DNA from: Paenibacillus agilis
GTDB lineage: Bacteria; Bacillota; Bacilli; Paenibacillales; Paenibacillaceae
Assembly: GCF_007786455.1 (NCBI RefSeq)
Contig: NZ_VNJK01000006.1
Span: forward strand, 1-64,000
Length of the DNA stretch: 64,000 bases
Direction: 5' to 3'
A program made the translations under genes and the position numbers. Numbering within the stretch: position 1 is the first letter of the stretch; the number at the start of each line of letters is the position of its first letter. Positions 57,135 to 64,000 of this stretch are shown piece after piece. Under the pieces are notes generated by a model. It was not told the origin of the DNA. It saw only the letters and a list, made by a program, of their open reading frames with translations, and ran no database searches.

Positions 57135-57521
57135 TTGCCACAAAGCGCAAGCAATAGAATACTCTTTGGCGAACTTATTAATCAAAGGCGAAATGAATTA
57201 GATTTAAAATTAAAACATATTGCCAAATTCTGTGGAGTATCCACTAATTTTATTAGTCTTGTAGAACGTGGGTTAAAGTCACCACGAGATGAGGTGATTA
57301 GTAAGCTTGCTGAAATCCTAGAACTAGATGAAAACTCTCTATTTGAGATGTTGGATAAAATTCCTCCTTCCATAAACAGTGTTATAAATGAACATGATGG
57401 ATTTAGAGAACTTCTCGGTGAATTATCCAAGAAGGTTAAGGACGAGAAATTGAGGAATCAACTATATGTGGAAGTATATGATGTGTATGTTGATTTCCTT
57501 AAACGAAATAATCTCGAATAA
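57135..57521 (+). CDS. XRE-family helix-turn-helix regulator
   Basis: 128 aa from TTG 57135, five bases after GGAGGTG. Helix-turn-helix: LIN-QRRNELDLKLKHIAKFCG then VSTNFISLVERGLKSPRDEV and ISKLAEILELDENSLFEML, the Cro/C1-type domain. The C-terminal 45 residues are helical (LLGELSKKVKDEKLRNQLYV) and may dimerise. It opposes the leftward repressor-like gene and shares the control region with it, so it likely takes part in the lysis-lysogeny choice. Confidence 0.85.
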   Translation: MPQSASNRILFGELINQRRNELDLKLKHIAKFCGVSTNFISLVERGLKSPRDEVISKLAEILELDENSLFEMLDKIPPSINSVINEHDGFRELLGELSKKVKDEKLRNQLYVEVYDVYVDFLKRNNLE

Positions 57522-57539
57522 AAGGAAGTAAACAAAAAA

Positions 57540-57698
57540 ATGATATACATACAGCGACTTAAAGAATTGTTCATTGAAACTTTTGCTAACTTTTGGGTAT
57601 ACAAAGTTGCAGTGCGGATTGAAGATTCTCTCATGATTATTAGCACTCTCCTTTTAGCATATGAATTAGGACAATTAAGAAGTCGATTTCTTGGTTAA
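57540..57698 (+). CDS. Small protein, 52 aa, downstream of the XRE gene
   Basis: ATG 57540 about 12 bases after AAGGAAG. MIYIQRLKELFIETFANFWV, VRIEDSLMIISTLLLAYELG, then QLRSRFLG. Partly hydrophobic helix. Likely co-transcribed with the XRE gene and ended by the terminator at 57903. SPbeta has small genes at this place too; identity not tested. The rest of 57699-57900 shows no gene. Confidence 0.45.
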   Translation: MIYIQRLKELFIETFANFWVYKVAVRIEDSLMIISTLLLAYELGQLRSRFLG

Positions 57699-57902
57699 GC
57701 CAAATTATTATGACACAAAAATAATTAAAAGGTTTGGGCTTGTAATCTTACATCTAGTCAATAAAGACAAATTGTCTGAAATGCAAGCGAAGTGATATTC
57801 ACGATTAACCATTTTACTTATTATTCATTCTCATCTTTGTTATGATATTGGTTGTTTTCTTTATACTTAATGTTGTAGCATCTTACCCAAGAGCAATGAA
57901 TG

Positions 57903-57943
57903 AAAAATCGCAAAAGAAGACTTACTCTTCCGTTGCGATTTTT
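57903..57943. terminator. Bidirectional terminator between the two regulators
   Basis: AAAAATCGCAA / TTGCGATTTTT arms (57903-57913, 57933-57943) with an inner GAAGA / TCTTC pairing. T runs exist in both directions. It overlaps the stop codon and last codons of the leftward repressor-like gene. Confidence 0.85.
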
Positions 57944-58929
57944 GCTTGAATCCTTTTCATTTCAGACGGATATAGCTCACTCAAAATATCAACGTTCAAG
58001 AAATCCCGCAAAGACCATTTATATTTCATGTTATACTTTGCACAAATTTTCTCAATTTGATTTCTCCCTAACTCTCCATCACGTTCATATAAACGTAATG
58101 CCATATATATCATACCACTACGCATAATATATTTTGATGTGAGGGCTTTAGTGTACTCTTCATTATCTTCGAGCATTCTGATTTTTTCTAAGCGATTATA
58201 AACTGTATAACGACTAACTTTTTCACCTCCATTTTCCTGATTTAACTTAGCGCCTTTGAGGATGTATTTAGATGAGGAAAGTTCAACATATTCTTTGAGA
58301 TTATCGGAGTAATCAACAGTTCCATTCATTTTATAGTACACTTGTTCTCTATTAGCTAAAATAGCTAATTCAATCAGATTACTTTCTTTATCAACTTTTA
58401 CAACTCTCTTCTTTGCGCCTTCATTGTTACGTATCGTAATTGTATTTTCAGTTAAATTTAAATCATCAATTCTCATATTTGTTATTTCATGAACTTGAGA
58501 CCCTTCTATTCCATTCCACAACGCTTCTACAATAAAACTGTCTTGTTTATTAATCAAAGTACTAATAATCGCATCCTTTTCTTCAAGAGAAATATACATT
58601 TTATTGTCATTCTGCACAAATTCATAAAAATATGCTTGCCTTCTTTTTATAGGATTTATTAGATGATTAGAGTATTTATTATCAATTGCCCACTGGACAT
58701 AAGCCGACAAAACATTGCAATATGTTCTTGCACTTTCTTTGGTTTTCGGCTTCAGAGTGTTCAAGAAGAAATTTTCAAATTCACTATCATCGAAATTATA
58801 TAAATCTTTTTGCATACTTTCTTCTGTTTCAAAAGACTTTCTAAATAATCTAGTATATACCTCCTTTGTATCCTGATTCTCAAATTGCTCTAAGTAAATT
58901 GACTTTTTCTCTATGTTGAATACATACAT
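57922..58929 (-). CDS. Tyrosine-recombinase-fold protein without intact catalytic site, MrpR/YopR-like putative master repressor
   Basis: 335 aa from ATG 58929 (GTG 58941 possible). N-terminal SAM-like core-binding part: NFDDSEFENFFLNTLKPKTK, then ARTYCNVLSAYVQWAIDNKY. Catalytic-domain layout follows: AIISTLINKQDSFIVEALWN, HEITNMRIDDLNLTENTITI, KSKYIL-like strands, and a final helical part. Where integrases have an arginine in GxR, this reads NGIEGSQVHEI, and no HxxR or terminal tyrosine motif is obvious. Same outline and gene position as SPbeta MrpR (YopR), a recombinase-fold repressor that binds a repeated element. It probably binds the dispersed 17-mer here. Confidence 0.72.
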   Translation of the reverse strand: MYVFNIEKKSIYLEQFENQDTKEVYTRLFRKSFETEESMQKDLYNFDDSEFENFFLNTLKPKTKESARTYCNVLSAYVQWAIDNKYSNHLINPIKRRQAYFYEFVQNDNKMYISLEEKDAIISTLINKQDSFIVEALWNGIEGSQVHEITNMRIDDLNLTENTITIRNNEGAKKRVVKVDKESNLIELAILANREQVYYKMNGTVDYSDNLKEYVELSSSKYILKGAKLNQENGGEKVSRYTVYNRLEKIRMLEDNEEYTKALTSKYIMRSGMIYMALRLYERDGELGRNQIEKICAKYNMKYKWSLRDFLNVDILSELYPSEMKRIQAKIATEE

Positions 58930-58961
58930 GACAATACACACTTCCCCTAGTTTATTTTTTT

Positions 58962-58976
58962 GGTAAACCCTTTACC
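58962..58976. promoter_or_regulatory. Palindrome in the repressor leader
   Basis: GGTAAA-CCC-TTTACC, perfect six-base arms, between the promoter and the start of the repressor-like gene. Shares TAAACC with the palindrome at 56955-56971 and with the spacer of the symmetric promoter (56815-56820). It may be an operator for the XRE protein; inference. Confidence 0.5.
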
Positions 58977-59030
58977 CTTTTCTTTATTTATTATCTCTCT
59001 ATTTAATAAAGTTATACACGTACTGCAAGT

Positions 59031-59059
59031 ATTATAATATATGTATGTATAAAAGGCAA
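59031..59059 (-). promoter_or_regulatory. Promoter of the repressor-like gene
   Basis: TTGCCT (59054-59059) and TATAAT (59031-59036), 17-base spacer. The -35 box lies in the T tail of the terminator before it. No 17-mer is present, so the repressor would not shut itself off through that element. Confidence 0.7.
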
Positions 59060-59060
59060 A

Positions 59061-59088
59061 GGGTATTGAGGCTAATTCCTCAATACCC
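59061..59088 (-). terminator. Terminator after the DUF262 gene
   Basis: GGGTATTGAGG / CCTCAATACCC, 11-bp perfect stem, loop of six, then TTTGCCTTTT leftward. The stretch 59089-59169 shows no gene. Confidence 0.85.
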
Positions 59089-59169
59089 AAAAAAAACACT
59101 AAGACACTTGGGTACAATAGCTGTTCTATTTGCCTTTACCCCAATGGATTCGTGACTAAAATCACAGAT

Positions 59170-60897
59170 TTACCCAATATCATCAGCATCCAATTGGCGC
59201 TCTATACCATTTACGTCTGCAAGATGTCTATCAAAAGCCTTTACACCTTCTTCCATACTTGCGGACTCTTTAATCATCTTGAAGAAGTCTGCAAGTGATG
59301 ATGACATTTCATCAAGGCGAGTTAAGACATTTTCTTTCTTAGATGAACCAGACTGACAAGACTTGCCATACTTGCTCTCTACACTATAGTTTGTAACAAG
59401 GAAACTACGAATAAAGTCACCATACAACTTCGGTTGAAGATTGTCTTTTATTGCTGTTTCCGCAATAAAGAATATTATAGGAACATGAATTTTCTTCAAT
59501 GCCTTTTTCACATCGTCCATTTCGTAATCCTCAAAGGCAAGTGTAAGATACGCAGAAACATCCTCGAAGCGCTCCATCAACTCGTCGGAGATAGTCTTCT
59601 CAGCTTCCTTCAGGCGAAGCACATACTCTTCAATATGTCCTGCACCAAAGCCCTTAATTTTCTCTTTCCCTTCTTCAAATAACATAGCGATTTGCATGAT
59701 AATTTCTTGGTCAACAAAGCGGTCACGCGCTTTCTTCGATAATTCAACATCATCCTTGAAGAATGGCAACTTACCTAATTTGTTAATAGAAGAAATCAAT
59801 TCACTGTGCATGGCTCTTGTAAGTTCCATGCGAGTCAATGGTGAACCGCTGTTTTGCTTCACGAACATCTCATCACGCTCTGGCTCAGTCATGTTCTTCA
59901 TGCGAACGAGCGTAATGGTTCTATCAAGAATTTCTTCCTGCATTTCCATAGGTAAGTCTTTAAACTTCATGCCAGCGATTTTGTGACCATAAACAGTTTT
60001 TGTTTTCTTGCTCAATTGCCAGTCACCATTAATATATGTCATGAGTGTTGTGATACGCTGTTTACCATCAAGGAACCACTTCTTGCCATCGTTCGAGTCT
60101 TGAACCAAAACAGGGAAAATATAATATCCATATAAAACAGTATGAATCAAGTCGCTCTTCTGATAATCACTCCAAGCTTCGTTACGTTGGATTGCAAGGT
60201 CAAAACGAAGCGTTGTTTCATCTTCCCATTCAGGGATAGGTTGTCCAGCCTTTTCAGCTTCTTCAACCTCTTGTTTACGGTTAGCTTTGATTAATTGGTC
60301 TTTCTTCCATTCTTTGAAAAGCGACTTGACGCTTACGTTGCTTGACGCATATTCCAGTTTTGTAGCACGAGAGAATGGAACGATTTCTTCCTTTTTCATT
60401 GTGTCTTTCAGCATTGGATTGGAGCCTTCTTTGCTGTCGTCTTCGGTTACGCCGCCACTGTCATCCATTTTAAGCTGTACGCCATCGCCTTCTTCGTCAC
60501 CTTCCTCAACGATTCCATCACGCTTGCCTTTGTCCCAATCATCGGCAGGATTCTCAGCACTAGATTCTTGACCTTTACTCTCTTCTTCTTTATTATCATT
60601 GTTACCAACAACCTCTTGTTGGTCGTCAGTACCTTCGCCAACAGAATTTTGAGGTTCTTGAACCACAATCTTTGTGTCATCAGTTTCTGATTCAAAACTA
60701 GTACCAGTATCAGCACCAGAAGGATTCTCGCCCTCTTCGCCTTGAATAAGTGTTAGTTTGGGGTCTTGCGTTAATCTTTCCTCTTTCTTGCCTTTTGCTT
60801 TCCCACCTCTTGTGCCACCAGTTTGTGGTTTGCGAATACCGCCAGCTTTAGGGGGGTTAGTACCTTCTGCGTTTTGTTGTGGTTTTTGAGTTACCAT
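59170..60897 (-). CDS. DUF262 (GmrS-type N-terminal) domain protein
   Basis: 575 aa. The first 180 residues are low-complexity and acidic. Residues 190-430 contain the DUF262 core: FDLAIQRNEAWSDYQKSDLI, then KWFLDGKQRITTLMTYINGD (the DGQQR-like nucleotide site), and TLVRMKNMTEPERDEMFVKQ then NSGSPLTRMELTRAM. DUF262 is a ParB-like NTPase used in GmrSD-type restriction, but no HNH (DUF1524) nuclease half is seen. Similar single-domain proteins occur in phages. Function unknown; could interfere with or mimic restriction. Ribosome site AAAGGAG. Confidence 0.82.
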   Translation of the reverse strand: MVTQKPQQNAEGTNPPKAGGIRKPQTGGTRGGKAKGKKEERLTQDPKLTLIQGEEGENPSGADTGTSFESETDDTKIVVQEPQNSVGEGTDDQQEVVGNNDNKEEESKGQESSAENPADDWDKGKRDGIVEEGDEEGDGVQLKMDDSGGVTEDDSKEGSNPMLKDTMKKEEIVPFSRATKLEYASSNVSVKSLFKEWKKDQLIKANRKQEVEEAEKAGQPIPEWEDETTLRFDLAIQRNEAWSDYQKSDLIHTVLYGYYIFPVLVQDSNDGKKWFLDGKQRITTLMTYINGDWQLSKKTKTVYGHKIAGMKFKDLPMEMQEEILDRTITLVRMKNMTEPERDEMFVKQNSGSPLTRMELTRAMHSELISSINKLGKLPFFKDDVELSKKARDRFVDQEIIMQIAMLFEEGKEKIKGFGAGHIEEYVLRLKEAEKTISDELMERFEDVSAYLTLAFEDYEMDDVKKALKKIHVPIIFFIAETAIKDNLQPKLYGDFIRSFLVTNYSVESKYGKSCQSGSSKKENVLTRLDEMSSSLADFFKMIKESASMEEGVKAFDRHLADVNGIERQLDADDIG

Positions 60898-60929
60898 GAT
60901 TTATTTTCTCCTTTCGATTTGTAATCCTC

Positions 60930-60957
60930 ATAATATAGTTATACAACACAGTTGTAA
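60930..60957 (-). promoter_or_regulatory. Promoter of the DUF262 gene with palindrome
   Basis: TTACAA (60952-60957) and TATTAT (60930-60935), 16-base spacer. TACAAC-ACA-GTTGTA (60942-60956) is a perfect palindrome over the -35 and spacer, a likely operator. A 17-mer variant (60974-60990) is 17 bases upstream. Confidence 0.6.
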
Positions 60958-60989
60958 TATCGCACGATTCTTAATACTTTCTTAGGTTT

Positions 60990-61145
60990 CTATCTTCCAC
61001 CACTAATAATTGCCATACACATTCCAATAAAGAAAATCCACATATAAGCAGTAAAAACATTCTTATTAAGGGGATAACCTAAAATACTTTGATGAATATC
61101 GCATATCTTGTTTAAGAACTTTTCTATGCTTTCAAGTATTTGCAA
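60990..61145 (-). CDS. Small membrane protein, 51 aa
   Basis: TTG 61143-61145, seven bases after GGGGG. MQILESIEKFLNKICDIHQS, then a membrane segment VFTAYMWIFFIGMCMAII and GGR end. Its stop codon touches a 17-mer variant. Unknown. Confidence 0.5.
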   Translation of the reverse strand: MQILESIEKFLNKICDIHQSILGYPLNKNVFTAYMWIFFIGMCMAIISGGR

Positions 61146-61171
61146 GCTACAGCCCCCTTACATCTAAAAAC

Positions 61172-61180
61172 ATTATAGCA
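61172..61180 (-). promoter_or_regulatory. Extended -10 promoter
   Basis: TGC-TATAAT on the leftward strand (TATAAT 61172-61177) with only a weak -35. About 25 bases ahead of the 51-aa gene's ribosome site. Confidence 0.45.
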
Positions 61181-61269
61181 CATAATTTTATTCTGTATAC
61201 AGTGTATGAGGGAATATTTAGGTGATTTTTCAAAAAGTCTAGTGTAGCATATCACACACACCAAACCTC

Positions 61270-62052
61270 TCATTCTCGAAAAAAGCGTTTAATACCAAGC
61301 TTTTCAACCACTTCGTTCCAAACGTTTTTACCCATAACATCTTTAGTGTAACTAGTTTTACTTTTAAAATAATGCAAATAAGATTCATCAATGTATCCAT
61401 GCGCTAATGCTTGATATGCAACAATTTTAGGAGTTAAGTCCATACCACATCCAAGCAAGAATAAGTATTCGTCACCAGACTCATTCATTTCAAGATATCC
61501 AAGACCAACTTTATCAGCGACTTCTCTATCTAAATCATTGTTAAACCGCCATACAGTGTTCCAGTATATCTCATGGCATTCCAATTCAAGATCTTCAAAT
61601 TCAGGTTGCTCATCAATCCATTCTTGTTTCAGATCTTCAAGATCTTGCATAGATTCACCTTGACTGTAGTTCCAACTATATTCGTCACCATCTGCATCCA
61701 GCAGAACATAGATTGTATTAAAAGCTTCATCAGTCTTTTCAACAACCTTCCAGTCTTTAAATTCTTCCTCTTTCTTTTCCTTTAAATGGGTAATGTACTC
61801 AGCTTCAGTATCAAACTCATCCTCGTCGCCATCCTTACGAGTACCAGAGCGAATTTCATAGTCCTCAAAAATCTTACGTTCGCTGATATCCATCTTGTCT
61901 ACATCAACTTTCGTAACAGGAATGAATGCAACTACGTTATTTTTATTTTCTTCGACAACCTTCGCATATAATTCTTGGAATTGCCTTTTAAGAACCGCAT
62001 CCTTAATATAATGATCGAATCCCCACATCGTTCTCTCCAATTGTCCTGCCAT
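61270..62052 (-). CDS. Hypothetical acidic protein, 260 aa
   Basis: Charged, with ENKNNVVAFIPVTKVDVDKM, a D/E-rich middle, YLFLLGCGMDLTPKIVAYQA and a helical end. No motif I recognise. Followed leftward by a gene-free stretch with a promoter. Probably cytoplasmic. Confidence 0.6.
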   Translation of the reverse strand: MAGQLERTMWGFDHYIKDAVLKRQFQELYAKVVEENKNNVVAFIPVTKVDVDKMDISERKIFEDYEIRSGTRKDGDEDEFDTEAEYITHLKEKKEEEFKDWKVVEKTDEAFNTIYVLLDADGDEYSWNYSQGESMQDLEDLKQEWIDEQPEFEDLELECHEIYWNTVWRFNNDLDREVADKVGLGYLEMNESGDEYLFLLGCGMDLTPKIVAYQALAHGYIDESYLHYFKSKTSYTKDVMGKNVWNEVVEKLGIKRFFRE

Positions 62053-62193
62053 AGTTATCTGCCCCTCTCGAATGTGTTCTTAAATTTAGTTATACAGAAA
62101 GTTGCTTAAATCACACGCAAACTTAAAAGACTTGTTCTCTCATTTAAACACACGAATCTTCATGCGCTTAAACGAGGAACAAGCCCTCCTTTG

Positions 62194-62871
62194 TTACATT
62201 TTGTAGGTTTTAGGTTCAATATTTTTGCCACTACCTTTAATTTGTTCAGCAATCCATACAGTCTTACCACTCTTCTTATAATATCTCCAGAAACCTTTCT
62301 GATGCCAAGACTCAGTTTTCCTTTCATAACTTCGTTTTTCATCAGTATTTTCTTTGGCAAAGTCAATTCTATATTCAACGCTTGTCAGTTTGACGACTCG
62401 ATTTTTGGAACCGCTTTTGTGTTTGGCTTTCTTTACTTTAGACGTTCTCACAATCTTTGATTCGACGATATGTTTGTGGTGGTTCATGTATTGAAATATC
62501 GCCATAACTAGATGGGCTTGTCTTTTGAAATCCTTTTCCATCTGTTCATCTGAAATTCCTTGTTGATACACCTTTACATTGGAAAACTTCCCTGTCTCAA
62601 CCATACTGGCATCCATTTTATATGATGCAAGTTCTGTTCTTGTTTGCCAATCAAGAATCGCAAATAACATTCCATCAGACTCAACCTTGAAGTATACTCC
62701 TGTTGTAAGATTCATATTTACCATCTCGACATAACCAGACAACAATAGAACCCCTTCTGCCAAAGGAAATTCAATAGAAGAAAATCTTTTATGATTCTCA
62801 CTATCCCATTCAAGAATCTTAACTGCATCATCATTTGAAAGCATGATTTTATTTAATTTATTATAGTCCAT
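62194..62871 (-). CDS. Phage protein with basic C-terminal strand domain, 225 aa
   Basis: From ATG 62871, after GGGG. N-terminal alpha/beta part (FSSIEFPLAEGVLLLSGYVE), then lysine-rich KVKKAKHKSGSKNRVVKL and a C-terminal WHQKGFWRYYKKSGKTVW then IAEQIKGSGK. The W-x-x-x-GFWR-x-Y-(x)n-KTVW-(x)n-KG-x-GK end recurs in phage DNA-interacting proteins. Role unknown. It carries a distant 17-mer-like sequence in its coding region (62345-62361). Confidence 0.6.
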   Translation of the reverse strand: MDYNKLNKIMLSNDDAVKILEWDSENHKRFSSIEFPLAEGVLLLSGYVEMVNMNLTTGVYFKVESDGMLFAILDWQTRTELASYKMDASMVETGKFSNVKVYQQGISDEQMEKDFKRQAHLVMAIFQYMNHHKHIVESKIVRTSKVKKAKHKSGSKNRVVKLTSVEYRIDFAKENTDEKRSYERKTESWHQKGFWRYYKKSGKTVWIAEQIKGSGKNIEPKTYKM

Positions 62872-62923
62872 CACCGTCACCCCATATTAATATTATACAA
62901 ATTTAGGTGCGAATCACACACAC

Positions 62924-63139
62924 CTATTCATATACTACAAAGTTCCCACGAAACTCTTTGCTAACGCCATTTGTAGAAACTACCATTGGTAGACCAACAT
63001 CGTTGTTATGAATTGTGATTGTGTCACCATCTTTTCTTGCCGCATAACCTCTACCTTTTGTTAGAAGGATTTTCCCTGTATCTTCTTCAAGGATATGTTT
63101 TTTGTTCCAATAATCATACCAATCACACCACTCACACAC
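62924..63139 (-). CDS. Hypothetical protein, 71 aa
   Basis: MCEWCDWYDYW start with a CxxC pair and many tryptophans, then strands (TITIHNNDVGLPMVVSTNG). Its ATG is directly at the stop of the next upstream gene. Unknown. Confidence 0.5.
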   Translation of the reverse strand: MCEWCDWYDYWNKKHILEEDTGKILLTKGRGYAARKDGDTITIHNNDVGLPMVVSTNGVSKEFRGNFVVYE

Positions 63140-63589
63140 TCACGCCCTTAGAACAATTTCCGACAGCTTGGCAATCAATGCAAGTCTTTCGGTTGTGTTT
63201 AGTTTTGTAGAAATTTTGCGAAGATTCTCAAACTCCACATCAAGTGGCGCCTCTTTATTTGCCTTTGTGTTCATAGCCTTCGTAGCCGCTTGTTGTCTTG
63301 CGGCTTCATCTCGTATAGCCCACTCTCTAATCTTTTCCTTATTGTCGAATCTTCCGAACCAAGCTGGTGAATTTACACCACTCGTTCTCACCGATAGCGC
63401 ACCTTCGCCTTTATGAATCACATAAACATAAAAGGTATTTCCTACGGAAGCAGTTGCTAGATTCTTATCGAACCAATGTTCATCTTCAACGTTGCTAACA
63501 TTTGCCCATCCGTAAGATTTCTTTCCTTTACTGTTTATACTCATACCAATGTAAACCCACTCTTCTCGAACATAACCTTCGTCGCTCAA
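63140..63589 (-). CDS. Hypothetical protein, 149 aa
   Basis: From TTG 63589, seven bases after GGAGG. Strands EEWVYIGMSINSKGKKSYG and TFYVYVIHKGEGALSV, then a helical RDEAARQQAATKAMNTKANK and RLALIAKLSEIVLRA. Unknown. Confidence 0.55.
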   Translation of the reverse strand: MSDEGYVREEWVYIGMSINSKGKKSYGWANVSNVEDEHWFDKNLATASVGNTFYVYVIHKGEGALSVRTSGVNSPAWFGRFDNKEKIREWAIRDEAARQQAATKAMNTKANKEAPLDVEFENLRKISTKLNTTERLALIAKLSEIVLRA

Positions 63590-63611
63590 CACCTCACCTC
63601 CTGTCGAATTA

Positions 63612-64000
63612 TTAATTAAAGACAAGTTTGTCAAATAAAGCGTACTGAACGATACAATCAGATGTGATTGCATCACCTTGTTCAAGATCGCAATCAAACG
63701 GTCGCTTTTCACAATTTAACTGAAAGCCTTTGATAATCTTTTCTAGCGTTAGAATCCATTCACTATCATCTTCTATCTCACCAGTCACATCGTACAGCTT
63801 AATTGATTTTCCATCAATCAAAAGCCTTGCAGTCCACGTTGACCATGGTACACCTTTTGGCTTCGATTGCATTTCTTCGCTTATATTATCCAATCCTAAC
63901 CAAGAATTGCTACCGCCTTCAAAAGAAGTTACAATAATATTTTCAATATCTGATTCCGTAATCTCTTTCTTGATAACAGCAGTTCCAACAGCTTTCTTTT
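63612..64000 (-). CDS. Conserved-looking phage protein, partial at the right edge
   Basis: The frame runs to the window end, so the start is outside. Visible part: ITESDIENIIVTSFEGGSNS then WLGLD, GVPWSTWTARLLIDGKSIKL, EWILTLEKIIKGFQLN. This order (IVVTxxEGGxNxW, then LTLEKxxKG) is known in hypothetical phage proteins. Function unknown. Confidence 0.6.
   Translation of the reverse strand, partial: KKAVGTAVIKKEITESDIENIIVTSFEGGSNSWLGLDNISEEMQSKPKGVPWSTWTARLLIDGKSIKLYDVTGEIEDDSEWILTLEKIIKGFQLNCEKRPFDCDLEQGDAITSDCIVQYALFDKLVFN

Larger units (their letters stand above)
12736..62361 (-). repeat. Dispersed 17-bp element, consensus GATGCCAAAGAAAGTAC (leftward strand), about 25 copies
   Basis: Copies start at 12736, 15825, 18510, 20106, 20851, 20959, 21873, 22642, 22723, 24264, 29964, 31693, 31950, 34422, 38610, 43470, 44650, 45892, 47343, 51782, 53618, 54791, 56069, 56173, 60974 and, weakly, 62345. 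All point leftward. They lie as promoter spacers (four), at or near -35 boxes (three), in leaders, at stop codons and inside coding regions. The AAAGAAAGTA core and GCC are best kept. None is found in 1-12.7 kb or between 56.2 and 60.9 kb. Confidence 0.92.

Noticed and set aside
1-64000. CRISPR array or tRNA genes
   Set aside because: No regular direct repeats with spacers, and no cloverleaf-like sequence with a T-loop consensus was seen by eye on either strand. The only dispersed repeat is the irregularly spaced 17-mer.

Overview
The window looks like the early and replication half of a large SPbeta-type temperate phage or prophage of a spore-forming, low-GC Bacillota host (order Bacillales). 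The evidence is gene content: a DnaE-type polymerase with a PHP domain, RecJ-like exonuclease, Toprim primase, DnaB-like helicase, 3D-domain protein, ATP-dependent ligase, dUTPase and class Ib ribonucleotide reductase. A tyrosine-recombinase-like protein without the usual catalytic arginine sits in the regulatory region. A Spo0E-like gene and a peptide-signalling pair fit a sporulating host. No integration boundary, tRNA or host core gene is visible, so prophage and free phage cannot be told apart.

Layout. 1-3140 is a rightward accessory segment: the 3' end of a TPR protein of the peptide-sensing type with a 41-aa exported pro-peptide, a Spo0E-like small protein, and a secreted HNH-nuclease toxin with its SMI1/KNR4 immunity protein. 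From 3234 to 56735 almost everything is leftward, in tightly packed, mostly overlapping genes. Within this block are: small regulators and RusA (3.2-7.1 kb); the replicative polymerase and many micro-genes (7.2-15.8 kb); thymidine kinase, RNase H and an HD protein (15.9-20.8 kb); dUTPase and ligase (21-24.3 kb); RlaP, Nudix, NadR and PnuC (26-30 kb); a PcfJ-like protein, a deoxyribosyltransferase and a PQ-loop transporter (30-33 kb); thioredoxin, NrdF, NrdE and NrdI (33-36.9 kb); RecJ, 3D protein, primase, helicase and GMP-kinase-like genes (36.9-43.4 kb); a three-domain RNA kinase/phosphatase/ligase, a second nucleotidyltransferase and an Acb2-like protein (43.5-47.9 kb); and an AAA+ ATPase module, a RecA-like ATPase and an SSB-like protein (49-55.9 kb). 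The control region (56.7-59.1 kb) has a symmetric double promoter, an XRE regulator reading right, and the recombinase-like putative master repressor reading left. Leftward hypothetical genes and a DUF262 protein follow to the right edge.

How it works together. A 17-bp element, GATGCCAAAGAAAGTAC on the leftward strand, recurs about 25 times from 12.7 kb to 62.3 kb, always in the direction of leftward transcription. In four places it fills the 17-bp spacer between a -35 and a -10 box. In two more it abuts the -35, and in one it lies just upstream of it. The simplest reading is that it is the operator of the recombinase-like protein, as MrpR and its repeated element SPBRE work in SPbeta. Lytic leftward genes would then be held off by one repressor. 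The rest of the cargo rebuilds dNTP pools, repairs cut RNA, restores NAD+ and sequesters cyclic nucleotide alarm signals, which together read as a counter-defence programme attached to replication.
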